The notes below the pieces were generated by a model. That model ran no database searches. It was not told the DNA's origin and was given only the letters and a program-made list of their open reading frames with translations. From contig JADJTT010000002.1 of assembly GCA_016711045.1 (NCBI GenBank), forward strand, positions 1-64,000: a stretch of DNA of 64,000 nt, written 5' to 3'. How positions within the stretch are numbered: position 1 is the first letter of the stretch; the number at the start of each line of letters is the position of its first letter. The position numbers were made by a program, and so were the translations under genes. This document shows positions 52,756 through 62,860 of the stretch, in pieces. The stretch is from Saprospirales bacterium. Its GTDB lineage: Bacteria > Bacteroidota > Bacteroidia > Chitinophagales > Saprospiraceae.

Positions 52756-53496
52756 TCAAAGGTAGGAATATTTCACCCCCGATAAATACAACCCCTGCGG
52801 ATAGGCCGACCGGACCTGAGGCGCCGGCTCCCCGCTTTTCAGTCGCTGCTCAAAATCTTCGAGCGACAAACGACCGTACCCGACCTCCAGCATGTTGGCG
52901 ACCAGGATGCGGACCATTCCTTTCAGAAAACGATTGGCAGTGACCTGAAAACGAAGGCTGTATTCCTCCTCGCCAACGGTCCAATAAGCCTCGGACACTT
53001 CGCAGATCTTGGTCTTGTTTTCGTCAGAAGGCATGCACATAGCCCGGAAATTGCGGTGTGGGGGAAGCAGCGCCGCAGCGGCTTTCAGCTGCTCCACATC
53101 CAGGCTTTCCGCGGGGTAATAGGCGCTCAGGTCGCTCAGTAGCGCATTTTTCCGGGTATGAATATGATAGGTGTACGTGCGCGACAGCGCATCCGTCTGC
53201 GCATGGGCATTGCGCGGCACCTCGATGCAGTCAAAAATGGAAATATCGTCGGGCAGCATCTTGTTCAGGCGAAACACGGGGTCAAAATCGAAAGGCTCCT
53301 CCACCACGATATGGCAGAAGTACTGGCTCGCATGCACCCCTGCATCTGTCCGCCCACAGCTCACGCAATGGATTCGTTTGCCCATCATCCGTTGTACCGC
53401 GTCCTCTAGTACTTCCTGCACGGTAAGTACCCCAGGTTGTCGTTGCCAGCCGTGGTAGCGGGTGCCTTTGTATGCGAGGTGGAGGAAGTATTTCAT
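52756..53496 (-). CDS. truA: tRNA pseudouridine(38-40) synthase TruA
   Basis: A 246-residue cytoplasmic enzyme that forms pseudouridine in the tRNA anticodon arm. Start MKYFLHLAYKGTRYHGWQRQPG is the standard N-terminus. The catalytic aspartate is in CGRTDAGVHA. Later RFQVTANRFLKGMVRILV and the C-terminal GLYLSGVKY match the family. Length normal. A heptamer array lies just upstream of the start codon. Confidence 0.96.
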   Translation of the reverse strand: MKYFLHLAYKGTRYHGWQRQPGVLTVQEVLEDAVQRMMGKRIHCVSCGRTDAGVHASQYFCHIVVEEPFDFDPVFRLNKMLPDDISIFDCIEVPRNAHAQTDALSRTYTYHIHTRKNALLSDLSAYYPAESLDVEQLKAAAALLPPHRNFRAMCMPSDENKTKICEVSEAYWTVGEEEYSLRFQVTANRFLKGMVRILVANMLEVGYGRLSLEDFEQRLKSGEPAPQVRSAYPQGLYLSGVKYSYL

Positions 53497-53507
53497 TTTT
53501 TGGTGAA

Positions 53508-53609
<102 letters not shown>

Positions 53610-53618
53610 ACACTGAAA

Positions 53619-54596
53619 TTAGTGTTCAAACGGATAAACCAGGCCGATCTGGCGGCGGACTTCATCCATAACTTCCATCAGCTCGAGGCTGTGGGTGTGC
53701 GACCATAGTTTACTTTCAATTTGATTTTGGGAAATGCAACGCTGGCATTCCTCAATTTCATAGGTAAAGCCATTGCCGGGAGTGGGGAGGGATACCTTTT
53801 TCAATTGCCCGTCGACCACCAGGGAATAGCCTTGCGAGTGGTGCCAGCGAGGATCTAATAAGATACTGCCGCGGGTGCCATAGATCCGGGCCACCATATC
53901 CGACTTGGAAGTGAACCCGCCCATGGCCTGGGCAATGCCATTGTCGTATTTAAGGATGATGGAGGTCTGAATATCGGCGCCGGTTTCGTGAAAACGACCG
54001 GTAGCGAGGATCTCTTTGGGCTTTCCAAAAACGGCATACGCCAAAAACAGGGGATAAATACCCACATCGAGCAGGGCGCCTCCGGCCAGGTCCATATTCA
54101 GCAATCTTCCGTCAACATCTTCTTTGATAGGAAACGAAAAATCCGCGTTGATATAGTTGACCTGCCCGATCGCTCCGTCTTGTACCAATTGGAGGCATTG
54201 CACGATGGATGGGTTGAACCGCGACCAAAGGGCTTCCAGGAGGAATACGCCGTTCTGCTGAGCGGCGCCGATCATATGCTGCACCTGGGTTTTGTTTACC
54301 GCCAGCGGTTTTTCGCACAAGACGTGCTTACCGGCATTCATGGCGGCGATACTGAGTTCGGCGTGTGAGTTGTGAGGGGTACCGATATAGATAATGTCGA
54401 CATCGGGATCCTGGAAAAGTTCGGCATAGCTCCCGTAGTGGGTATCCACGGCATGTTCGGTGGCAAATTCAGCGGCTTTAGCCTGTGATCGGGAAGCAAC
54501 TGCCGCGACCTCCGAGCCCTGCACCAATTGCAGGTCCTGGATGAAATTGCGGGTGATGTGCCCCAGTCCAAGGAGGCCCCAGCGGAGGGTTTTCAT
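53619..54596 (-). CDS. Gfo/Idh/MocA-family NAD(P)-dependent oxidoreductase
   Basis: A 325-residue dehydrogenase. The start at 54596 (MKTLRWGLLGLGHITRNF) places the Rossmann motif GLGHI at the N-terminus. CEKPLAVN carries the EKP motif. Then a typical C-terminal alpha/beta domain follows, with LLDVGIYPLFLAYAVFG (D-G-x-x-x substrate-side motif). Likely acts on a sugar or polyol; substrate cannot be read. Monocistronic by context. Confidence 0.92.
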   Translation of the reverse strand: MKTLRWGLLGLGHITRNFIQDLQLVQGSEVAAVASRSQAKAAEFATEHAVDTHYGSYAELFQDPDVDIIYIGTPHNSHAELSIAAMNAGKHVLCEKPLAVNKTQVQHMIGAAQQNGVFLLEALWSRFNPSIVQCLQLVQDGAIGQVNYINADFSFPIKEDVDGRLLNMDLAGGALLDVGIYPLFLAYAVFGKPKEILATGRFHETGADIQTSIILKYDNGIAQAMGGFTSKSDMVARIYGTRGSILLDPRWHHSQGYSLVVDGQLKKVSLPTPGNGFTYEIEECQRCISQNQIESKLWSHTHSLELMEVMDEVRRQIGLVYPFEH

Positions 54597-54631
54597 AGTG
54601 GTTGATTTGGTATAGGTCGCAATATACGGAC

Positions 54632-55096
54632 CTAATCCCAAAACCCACGTCCCAGCTTGCTCTGAAGCTCGACGGCTTTAAAAAGGATGGTCTTTTCGAG
54701 GCGGGGCCGGGCCAGTTGACGCTCTTCAGGCGACAATTCCTGGGCCGCTTTCAGCACGATCTCCTGGGCCAGCTCTACCGCTCGCGCTTCGACCATGGAC
54801 TCCAGCGAGCCTTCACCGGGCAAAAAAGTATAGACCAGTTTCATATCCAGGGCCCGGGCCGCGGTCTGCAGGCTCTCCAGGGTGATGGTGCCCAGCGCTT
54901 CCCGGTCTTCCATCTGCTGTACCGCCTGAGCGGAGATGCCCAGGCGCTCCCCCAGTTGCCGCATCGACATGCCCAGCGTCAGCCGTACGGTGCGGATCCA
55001 GCCCATCTTGGGTTTGGGCGCTTTTTCCAGGATGCGGTAGCGGTCGAGTATCTGGTCGAGTTGGACGACGCGGAGTAGTTTTTTGGTGTATTCCAC
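54632..55096 (-). CDS. Mobile mystery protein A (XRE-type HTH), orphan
   Basis: A 154-residue protein. Central helix-turn-helix: RTVRLTLGMSMRQLGERLGISAQAVQQMEDREALGTITLESLQ, flanked by the PKPKMGWIRTVR entry and the AALDMKLVYTFLP exit typical of the mobile mystery protein A family. That family normally precedes a Fic-domain partner (protein B) in a toxin-antitoxin-like pair. No such gene is next to it: downstream is an oxidoreductase, upstream AT-rich DNA. The basic C-terminal helices are intact. Probable DNA-binding protein; orphan status is an observation, its meaning inference. Confidence 0.82.
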   Translation of the reverse strand: MEYTKKLLRVVQLDQILDRYRILEKAPKPKMGWIRTVRLTLGMSMRQLGERLGISAQAVQQMEDREALGTITLESLQTAARALDMKLVYTFLPGEGSLESMVEARAVELAQEIVLKAAQELSPEERQLARPRLEKTILFKAVELQSKLGRGFWD

Positions 55097-55121
55097 AAGA
55101 TTAGGATTTGGTTTATTAGTT

Positions 55122-55129
55122 CAAATTTA
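55122..55129 (-). promoter_or_regulatory. -7 box of the mobile mystery protein A gene
   Basis: TAAATTTG on the minus strand, 26 bases before the start codon, in a strongly AT-rich region. No TTG at the -33 position. Confidence 0.45.
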
Positions 55130-55213
55130 AAACTTTACATTGAATTTTAATAACTATATTTTAAATTTTTAAATTGTAAAATTGTATTTTAACACGTTGT
55201 GGGAAGTTTAAGT

Positions 55214-55259
55214 AAAAATAAAAAGGGGCCCGTCACAGAGACGGGCCCCTTTTTATTTT
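55214..55259. terminator. Bidirectional terminator after the sortilin-like gene
   Basis: Long perfect stem (AAAAAGGGGCCCGTC / GACGGGCCCCTTTTT) with ACAGA loop, flanked by A- and T-rich runs. Confidence 0.92.
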
Positions 55260-55280
55260 AGACCAAGCGAGGCCATTCCA

Positions 55281-58200
55281 CTACTCCCAATCCACCTCTC
55301 TCCCCGGCGTATACGGCGCTCCCGCTTCCTCCAATTTCTTCTCCAACTGCTTGATATCCACGTTCAGCACCTGCTTGATCGCTGCAAGCTGGGGCTTGAA
55401 TTCTTCCCCCGCAATCCGGATCCCGTCGCGCATGGTCTGCGTAGGGGCGGAGGTCGAGGACCACATGTCGTAGGTCACGCCAAAGATGCGGGAAGACACA
55501 GAGGCAGGCGCCCCCATGTCGAGCTCGCCGGCAACGCCATCGCCGTTGAGGGCCTTGCGGATCTCGTAGACCTTGTCGTCAATGGCTTTCAGGCTGTTGG
55601 TCAGGTCGGCGGTCGGGGTCGGGATGGCGTAGACGGCTTTGCGGATATGCTTCAGGCGGTTGTTGATGTCGCCCAGCATGGCAGAGGCCCCGGTGAAGGC
55701 GCGACGCAGTTCCTGCGCCTCCTGCTGAAACTCGACCAGCGCCTTGCGGTCGGTAGCGGGCAAGGTAACGCCTCCAAGCGTTTGAAGCTCAAACTGTACC
55801 GGACCCACCAATTCTTTCATCTCCCCATTAATGCTCTGCCCAAGGCTCACGGTGTAGGCGCCGGGCATAGCCAGGATCCCTTCGTCGAGCGGACCGAAAA
55901 TACCCTCGGGACGAGGCGACAGGTTGATCGGACTCACCGACGCATAGCGACCGTCCCATACGATGCGGTTCACGCCTTTCGACACGCCGGTTTTAAGCTT
56001 GCGCACCACGTTGCCCGACAGGTCGCGGATAGTGAACTCCAGGTAGGGATCTTGTTCCCGTTCTTCGGCCATTAGCTCTTCGTACGTCGGGTAGCGGATG
56101 GGCTTGCCATTTTTGATCGCTTCTTTCTCGGCCTCCTGCCGCTTGTCTTTCAGGGTCTTGACTTCTTCTTTGATGAAATAATTGAAAGAAACCCCTATCG
56201 GCGGATTAGGCGTGGTGAAGTAACTATGGCCCTGGAAGGCTTTCTCCCGCAGGCCCAGTGGCAGGTTTTCAATGTAGATCAGGCCGCTCTTGATCGGGAA
56301 TATCTTGCTGTCGGCCTGCAGGTCTGCTTCCTTCATCATTCGCAGCGGTGAATAATCGTCGAGCACGTAAAAACCACGGCCAAAAGTGGCAATCACCAGG
56401 TCATTCTCGCGCTTTTGGATGGCCAGGTCACGCACAGCCACGGTCGGCAGGCCTGCTTTGAGTTGCTTCCAGTGCCCGCCCCCGTCGACGGTGAAGAAGC
56501 AGCCGAATTCGGTGCCCAAAAACAACAGATTGCGATCGACATGGTCTTCGGCCAAGCTGAACGCCGAGCCGCGTTCGGGCAGGTTGGCAGAAATGCTGGT
56601 CCAGGTCTGCTATGGTGTTTACATCCACCTTTTGCCAGGTCCGTCCGCCATCGCTGGTGATCTGGATGAGGCCATCGTCGGTACCTACGAAGAGTAAATT
56701 CTGGTTGAGTGGGCTTTCGGAAAAAGCCACAATCGTGCCGTAGGGCGAGGTAGAGCCGTTCTTCGACACGGCGTCGATACTCTGGATGCGTCCCATCACT
56801 TCGAGGGTGTTGCGGTCGATCTGGCGGGTGAGGTCTTCGCTGATCTTGACCCAGGTATTCCCGCGGTCGTCGCTGCGGAAGAGTTTATTGGCCGCGAAAT
56901 AGATGCGGGTGGGGTTGTGCGCGGAGGTCTGCAGGGGCGCATCCCAGTTCCAGCGGTAGTCGTCTTCGTCTTTGGCGGGTTTGGGCTGGATGCCCACGGC
57001 CTCTCCACTCTGGCGGTCATAGCGCACCAGGCCGCCGTATTGCGATTGGGCATACACGATGTTCGGGTTGTTGGGATCGATCTGCGATTCAAAGCCGTCG
57101 CCACCGTTGGTGATAAACCAGTCGGAGTTCATGATGCCATGGCCGTTGCGCGTGCGCGACGGACCGCCCAGGCTGAAGTTATCCTGGGTGCCGCCGTAGA
57201 TATTGTAAAACGGCAGGTCGTTGTCGACGGCTACTTTGTAAAATTGGGTCACCGGCAGGTTGGCCTTGAAGTTCCAGGTTTTGGCCGCGTCGAAGCTCTC
57301 GTAGACGCCGCCGTCACAGCCCACCAGGTAGTAGTTGGGATCTTTGGGATCGACATACATGCAGTGGTTGTCCACGTGTTTGAACTCTTCATTGACTTCT
57401 TCGAAAGACTTCCCGCCGTTGGTGGTCCAGTGCAGCCAGGTATCCATGGCGTAGACGATATCGGGATTGGTGGGATGCGGCACGATCTCGATGTAGTAGT
57501 TGCCGCTGGTGGAGTAGCCGCTCTGCTTTTCCCAGCTGGCGCCCCGGTTGGTGGACCGGAAAAAGCCGCCTTTGTCCTGGGCCGCCTCGACCATGGCGTA
57601 GATCATTTCCGGGTTGGCCGGCGAAATGGCGAGGCCGATGCGCCCCATATCAACTTTGGGAAGGCCGTTGTTGGCTTTTTCCCAGGTTTTTCCGGCATCG
57701 GTACTCTTGTATAGGCCGCTGCCCGGGCCGCCGCCCACGTAGGTGAATACATGGCGCCGGCGCTGAAAAGCCGCTGCGTAAAGTACATCCGGGTTGCGCG
57801 GGTCCATCACCAGGTCAGTCACCCCGGTATTTTCGTCGATGGTGAGCACGGCTTCCCAGGTCTTGCCCCCATCGGTGGTCTTATACACGCCGCGGTCGCC
57901 TCCTTCACTCCAGAGTGGGCCGATCGCCGCGACGTACACTACGTCGGAGTTGCGCGGGTCGACGATGATCCGGCCGATGTGTTCGGAGTTTTTGAGGCCC
58001 ATATTGTTCCAGGACTGACCGCCGTCATTCGACTTGTAGACTCCGTCGCCGTAGTCGACCGAGCGCTGGTTGTTGTTCTCGCCGGTGCCGACCCACACGG
58101 TATTCGGGTTATTGGGGTCGAGGGTAATACAGCCGATAGAGAACGAACCTTGTCCGTCGAAAACGGGCTCATAGGTTGTGCCTGCATTGGTGGTTTTCCA

Positions 58201-58456
58201 AACTCCTCCGGCGGAGGAAGCTACGTAGTAGATACTCCGGTTGCCGGGATGCACGGCAAAGTCCGAGATTCGGCCCGAGGTGAGGGCCGGGCCTACGTTC
58301 CGGAAGTTGAGTGCCGGGATGGGGAGTTTGTCGAGGTAATATTCAGGTTTTTTCTTCCTTGGGAGCGTCTGCTTTTTTTTGCTTCTGGGCAAAACTGCCG
58401 AGGGGCAACAGGACGATCAGCAGGAATAAAAAGAAACGCATTGGTGCTGTGGTCAT
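55281..58456 (-). CDS. Sortilin/VPS10-like Asp-box repeat exo-protein, disrupted twice
   Basis: A secreted beta-propeller protein of about 1,060 residues once repaired. From 58456 (MTTAPMRFFLFLLIVLLPLG) a Sec signal is followed by QKQKKADAPKEEK. Adding one base to the T6 run at 58348-58353 continues to KPEYYLDKLPIPALNFRNVGPALTSGRI. Asp-box motifs recur: SNDGGQSW, TTDGGKTW, STDAGKTW, STNRGASW, TSDGGRTW, TVDGGGHW. Near 56600-56620 the frame changes and, compared with the family, some 40-50 residues between the last two Asp-boxes appear missing. The C-terminal part (YVLDDYSPLRMM onwards) is intact. Family members are large extracellular proteins of unknown substrate. The first lesion is a probable sequence error; the second may be a real or assembly deletion. 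Confidence 0.82.
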
Positions 58457-58511
58457 GGTAGTGAAATTTTGGTATGGATTAAGGCTGAGTTCACAATCGT
58501 CCAAAAATCCG

Positions 58512-58519
58512 TAATTTTG
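58512..58519 (+). promoter_or_regulatory. -7 box of the ASPIC/UnbV gene
   Basis: TAATTTTG, perfect TAnnTTTG, 78 bases before the chosen start. No clear -33 TTG. Confidence 0.4.
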
Positions 58520-58597
58520 AGGTCTTATAGGGTATGCGAAGGGCATTATCTGATGCGAACGGTCAATAAATATTTCTTTTATCCAAATTTCATTCTC

Positions 58598-61500
58598 ATG
58601 CGCTTTTCCTGGCTCTCTCTCGGCTTATCACTCCTGATTCTCTCTTGCTCAAATGAAGAAAAAGGTACCCCCGCCCCAAATTCATCCGATCAGGTACAAG
58701 TCTTCCAACTCCTCTCCCCTGCCCAAACCGGCATCACCTTCGACAATGCAATCGAGGAAAACGAATACCAGAACCACCTGATATCGGATGTGATCTTCAA
58801 CGGGGCCGGTGTAGGGGTGATCGATGTAAATAACGACGGCCTGCTGGACCTTTTCTTTGCGGGAAATCAGGTCTCAGACCGGCTTTACCTCAACAAGGGA
58901 AACCTTCAATTTGAAGACATCACAGCCAGTGCAGGCCTGGTAAACGACACCTGGTCGACGGGGGTAGCTGTGGCCGATGTGAACGGCGATGGGTGGATGG
59001 ATCTCTATGTATGCAAATACATGCTCCCGGACCCGGAAAAACGCCGCAATGTCCTGTATATCAATAACAAAAATAACACCTTTACGGAAGAGGCCCGGAA
59101 GTATGGCATTGATGATCCGGGCCACGGTACGGCCGCCAATTTCTTCGACTATGATAAAGACGGATGGCTGGACCTCTACATAGGCATTCAACCATTTGTA
59201 ACGCACTATGAAAAAACTTCCGGACTGGAAAAGCAGATCGACAAGGCTAATTACTCGGACCGGCTGTTCCACAATAACGGCAACGGCACCTTCACCGACG
59301 TCACCATTCAGGCGGGAATCTCCAATTACGCCTATACGCTCAGCGCAACCGTCAGCGACCTCAACAACGACGGGTGGCCGGATATTTACGTAGCCAACGA
59401 CTACGACGAGCCCGATAATTTCTACCAAAACAACAAAGACGGCACCTTTACCGACATAGCCAGATTGGCGCTCCGGCACATGAGTAATTTCAGTATGGGA
59501 GCCGACCTGGCCGATTTTAACAACGACGGGTGGATGGATATTTACGTGGCCGATATGGTGGCTGCCGACAACTACCGCCTCAAAGCCAATATGGGCGGCA
59601 TGAATCCGGAAAAATTCCAGGCCCTTGCCGATGCGGGCTTTCATTACCAGTACATGTTCAACATGCTGCAACTGAATAATGGTACCGGCACCTTCAGCGA
59701 GATCGCACAGATGGCCGGCATTTCCAATACCGACTGGAGTTGGGCCACGTTGTTTGCCGATTACGACAACGATGGAGACAAAGACCTCCTGATCACTAAT
59801 GGCCTGGTCAAGGATATCAAAAATAAGGATTACAAATACGAAATAAACCACCTGCTCGACTCCTTGAGCAAAGCCGAAATTGGGAAAGCCAATGAAAAAC
59901 TGGCCTTTGAAGCCATTAATATGAGCCGGCTGGTCCCCTCCGTAAAGCTGCCCAACTACCTGTTTGCCAACACGGGCGACCTCACTTTCCAAAACAATAC
60001 CAAGGTTTGGGGAATGAGCCAGGCATCGTGGTCCAATGGCGCAGTCTACGCCGACCTCGACAACGATGGCGATCTCGACGTCGCCATCAGTAACATCCAC
60101 GATCCGGCCTTCATTTACGAAAACCAATCCCGCCAACAGGGATTGGGCAACTACCTGCAACTGGATCTCGTGGGAAATCAGGGTAATAACCTGCATTCCT
60201 ATGGAGCCAAAGCCTGGGTATATGCCGCTAATACCATGCAGGTACAGGAGGTCTCTCCTACGCGGGGCTATTTTTCCTCTACCGGGCACGTGCTCCATTT
60301 TGGATTGGGCGCCGCTTCGGAGATTGACAGTATAGTCGTAAAATGGCCGAATGGCAGTACGATCAAACTGGAAAAAGTGTCCGCTAATCAACGACTCACC
60401 CTGAAACAAAAAGATGGCCAACCTGGGGATATCGCCCAGCTGATCACCGAACGGCCTTTATTTCAATATGTGCCGCAAAATGCAGGCATCGACCTCATCT
60501 ACAGGGAAAACCCTTTCGATGATTACGCCCGCGAAATCCTCCTCCCCCACCGCATGTCCAGCCTGGGTCCTTGCACAGCGAGCGGCGATGTGAACGGAGA
60601 CCGGTTGGAAGACTTCTTCATTGGAGGAAGCGTGGGCAACGCGGGTGTGTTGTACCTGCAAACTGCCGACGGCTCCTTCGTGCGCAGTCCCTCCGCGCCC
60701 TGGACAGCCGACCAGGGGCAGGAAGATATCCATGCCCATTTTTTCGATGCAGATGGGGATCGCGACAAGGACCTTTACCTCGTCAGCGGAGGGAATGAGT
60801 TTCCGGAGGGATCGCCCCAATACCAGGACCGCCTTTACCTCAATGACGGACATGGGCAGTTTTCCAAAGCAACTGGCGCGTTGCCCCCCATGCCTGTCAG
60901 TGGCGGTGTGGCCAAATCAGGCGACTTCGACGGCGACGGCGACCTCGACCTCTTTGTCGGCGGCCGTCAGGTGCCTGGCAAATACGGGTTCCCTGCGAAA
61001 AGCTTTATTCTCCGGAACGATAAAGGCCGATTTACAGATATCACCGCAGAGGTAGCGCCCGAGCTTGCAGAACCCGGAATGGTGACCGATGCCCAATGGC
61101 TCGACTGGGACAAAGATGGAGATCTTGACTTAATCGTGGTGGGTGAATGGATGCCGCTGTCGTTCTTCGAAAATACCGGAGGGCAACTGCGTAATGTCAC
61201 CGTGGAAAAGGGCATGGAAAATACAGCCGGCTGGTGGAATCGCATCGAAAAAGTCGATATGGATGCGGATGGAGATACGGACCTCGTTGTCGGCAACCTG
61301 GGGCTCAACATCAAATACAAAGCCAGTGAAGAGCGGCCCTTCCGACTCTTTGTAAAAGATTTTGATGCCAATGGGACCAACGATGTCTATCTGGGGTACT
61401 ACGATTCGGATGGGGTTTGCTATCCCGTGCGCGGACGCCAGTGCTCTTCCCAGCAGATGCCCTACATAAGCAACGAATTTAAAAACTATGATGCCTTTGC

Positions 61501-61978
61501 GAAGGCGCCCATCGAACAGGTATTGGGCGACCGGAAAGAAGGGGCGTTGGAACGCGCCTGCCAAATATTTGAAACGGTGTATCTGGAAAACCAGGGCGAT
61601 GGCGTTTATGTCCTGCACAAACTCCCCAATGCCGCCCAGATCTCCCCGGCTTTCGGCATTGCCTGCTACGACTGGAACAACGATGGATACGTAGACATCG
61701 CCCTGACGGGCAATTACTACCAGCGGGAAGTGGAAACCACACGCAGCGATGCCGGCTCCGGATGTCTCCTGCTGGGGGATGGGAAAGGAAATTTTCAGGC
61801 CCTCCCCCCGTTCAAATCAGGACTTTTGGCCGTCGGTGACGCCCGGTCTTCCGAAATCGTATTCGACCGATTTGCAAAACCTATGCTGCTGGTGGCCAAT
61901 AATAGCTCGTATGTGCAGGTGTTTAGGCCGTATTGTGCGGCCGAGATTAGAAAATGGGCTTCCTTCCAAACAAGGTAA
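58598..61978 (+). CDS. FG-GAP/ASPIC-UnbV (CRTAC-like) surface lipoprotein
   Basis: An 1,126-residue lipoprotein; start at 58598 (MRFSWLSLGLSLLILSC). A first block of FG-GAP/VCBS calcium-binding repeats is recognisable by DxNxDGxxD motifs (DVNNDGLLDLFF, DVNGDGWMDLYV, DYDKDGWLDLYI, DLNNDGWPDIYV, DFNNDGWMDIYV, DYDNDGDKDLLI, DLDNDGDLDVAI). An ASPIC/UnbV domain follows (about 560-640, PTRGYFSSTGHVLHFGLG ... VVKWPNG), then a second FG-GAP block. In Bacteroidota such proteins often belong to SusCD-type uptake regions; exact role unknown. The last ten codons overlap the convergent arsM gene. Confidence 0.9.
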   Translation: MRFSWLSLGLSLLILSCSNEEKGTPAPNSSDQVQVFQLLSPAQTGITFDNAIEENEYQNHLISDVIFNGAGVGVIDVNNDGLLDLFFAGNQVSDRLYLNKGNLQFEDITASAGLVNDTWSTGVAVADVNGDGWMDLYVCKYMLPDPEKRRNVLYINNKNNTFTEEARKYGIDDPGHGTAANFFDYDKDGWLDLYIGIQPFVTHYEKTSGLEKQIDKANYSDRLFHNNGNGTFTDVTIQAGISNYAYTLSATVSDLNNDGWPDIYVANDYDEPDNFYQNNKDGTFTDIARLALRHMSNFSMGADLADFNNDGWMDIYVADMVAADNYRLKANMGGMNPEKFQALADAGFHYQYMFNMLQLNNGTGTFSEIAQMAGISNTDWSWATLFADYDNDGDKDLLITNGLVKDIKNKDYKYEINHLLDSLSKAEIGKANEKLAFEAINMSRLVPSVKLPNYLFANTGDLTFQNNTKVWGMSQASWSNGAVYADLDNDGDLDVAISNIHDPAFIYENQSRQQGLGNYLQLDLVGNQGNNLHSYGAKAWVYAANTMQVQEVSPTRGYFSSTGHVLHFGLGAASEIDSIVVKWPNGSTIKLEKVSANQRLTLKQKDGQPGDIAQLITERPLFQYVPQNAGIDLIYRENPFDDYAREILLPHRMSSLGPCTASGDVNGDRLEDFFIGGSVGNAGVLYLQTADGSFVRSPSAPWTADQGQEDIHAHFFDADGDRDKDLYLVSGGNEFPEGSPQYQDRLYLNDGHGQFSKATGALPPMPVSGGVAKSGDFDGDGDLDLFVGGRQVPGKYGFPAKSFILRNDKGRFTDITAEVAPELAEPGMVTDAQWLDWDKDGDLDLIVVGEWMPLSFFENTGGQLRNVTVEKGMENTAGWWNRIEKVDMDADGDTDLVVGNLGLNIKYKASEERPFRLFVKDFDANGTNDVYLGYYDSDGVCYPVRGRQCSSQQMPYISNEFKNYDAFAKAPIEQVLGDRKEGALERACQIFETVYLENQGDGVYVLHKLPNAAQISPAFGIACYDWNNDGYVDIALTGNYYQREVETTRSDAGSGCLLLGDGKGNFQALPPFKSGLLAVGDARSSEIVFDRFAKPMLLVANNSSYVQVFRPYCAAEIRKWASFQTR

Positions 61979-62762
61979 TACTGAACACTCCTGCACTTCC
62001 GGACCGAAGCATATGAAGCTCCTCCGGGGTGAGGTATTCCAACAGGAAACTGTCGGGTACGTGGATCTCTTTCTCTTTCTGGATCTGAAGGTCTTCAAAA
62101 CCCGCGTCCTGAACCAGGCCGAGGTAGGCTTCTTTTTGAATGGCGCCCGACACGCAGCCCGCATAAAACTCGGCGGCGGTTTTCAGCTTTTCGGGAAGTT
62201 CTCCTTTCAATACGATATCGGAAATACTAAAGTGCCCGCCTGGTTTCAATACCCGGAAGACTTCAGAGAAGGCGCGTTGCTTATTGGGCACCAGGTTGAG
62301 TACGCAATTGCTCACCACCACGTTGGCCGTAGCATCCGGGAGGGGCATTTCTTCGATGTCGCCAAATATGAATTCCACATTGGAAAAACCCAATTTATGG
62401 GCATTCTCCCGAGCCCGGTTCACCATATCAGGCGTGAAATCAATGCCGATCACGCGGCCAGTCTCCCCGGTTTCTGCCCGGGCCACAAAGCAGTCGTTGC
62501 CCGCGCCGGAGCCCAGGTCTAACACCGTATCTCCTTTCGAGATACGGGCAAACTGCGTGGGGAGTCCGCAACCCAAGCCCATATCCGCATCCGGGTTATA
62601 GCCCTCCAATTGCTCGTACGACTCGCTCATGATGTGGTATACCTCCACCTTGGCGTCGCTTGTGCCGCAGCAGGAAGAAGTGCAACAACTATCCTGCTCT
62701 TGCCTGGCGATCTCGCCGTACTTTTGTCTTACCAGTTCCTTTAATTGATCAGGGGTTTCCAT
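61947..62762 (-). CDS. arsM: Arsenite S-adenosylmethionine methyltransferase
   Basis: A 271-residue cytoplasmic enzyme that methylates As(III). SAM-binding motif LDLGSGAGNDCFVA, acidic loop GIDFTPDMV, and post-I motif. Arsenic-binding cysteines: the one in GLGCGLP, the one in VVVSNCVLNLVP and the one in FYAGCVSGA, the three-Cys arrangement of ArsM. An N-terminal Cys-rich CCTSSCCG stretch is additional and common in this family. A palindromic operator precedes it but no arsR is in the window. Confidence 0.95.
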   Translation of the reverse strand: METPDQLKELVRQKYGEIARQEQDSCCTSSCCGTSDAKVEVYHIMSESYEQLEGYNPDADMGLGCGLPTQFARISKGDTVLDLGSGAGNDCFVARAETGETGRVIGIDFTPDMVNRARENAHKLGFSNVEFIFGDIEEMPLPDATANVVVSNCVLNLVPNKQRAFSEVFRVLKPGGHFSISDIVLKGELPEKLKTAAEFYAGCVSGAIQKEAYLGLVQDAGFEDLQIQKEKEIHVPDSFLLEYLTPEELHMLRSGSAGVFSITLFGRKPIF

Positions 62763-62776
62763 CTTTGTAATTTTAG

Positions 62777-62798
62777 TTCATCGCAATATTACGATGAA
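62777..62798. promoter_or_regulatory. Palindromic operator of arsM (ArsR-type candidate)
   Basis: A 22-base palindrome, TTCATCG-CAATATTA-CGATGAA, with one mismatched pair. It contains a -7-like TAATATTG on the minus strand and lies 15 bases before the arsM start. Shape fits a dimeric ArsR/SmtB repressor. Confidence 0.6.
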
Positions 62799-62811
62799 CA
62801 ATGGATAAATA

Positions 62812-62849
62812 GAAAAGTTGATCCCGGTATTTATCGGGATCAACTTTTC
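62812..62849. terminator. Terminator after the small lipoprotein gene
   Basis: GAAAAGTTGATCCCG / CGGGATCAACTTTTC perfect 15-bp stem with an 8-base loop. Confidence 0.82.
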
Positions 62850-62860
62850 CACTTTTCATC

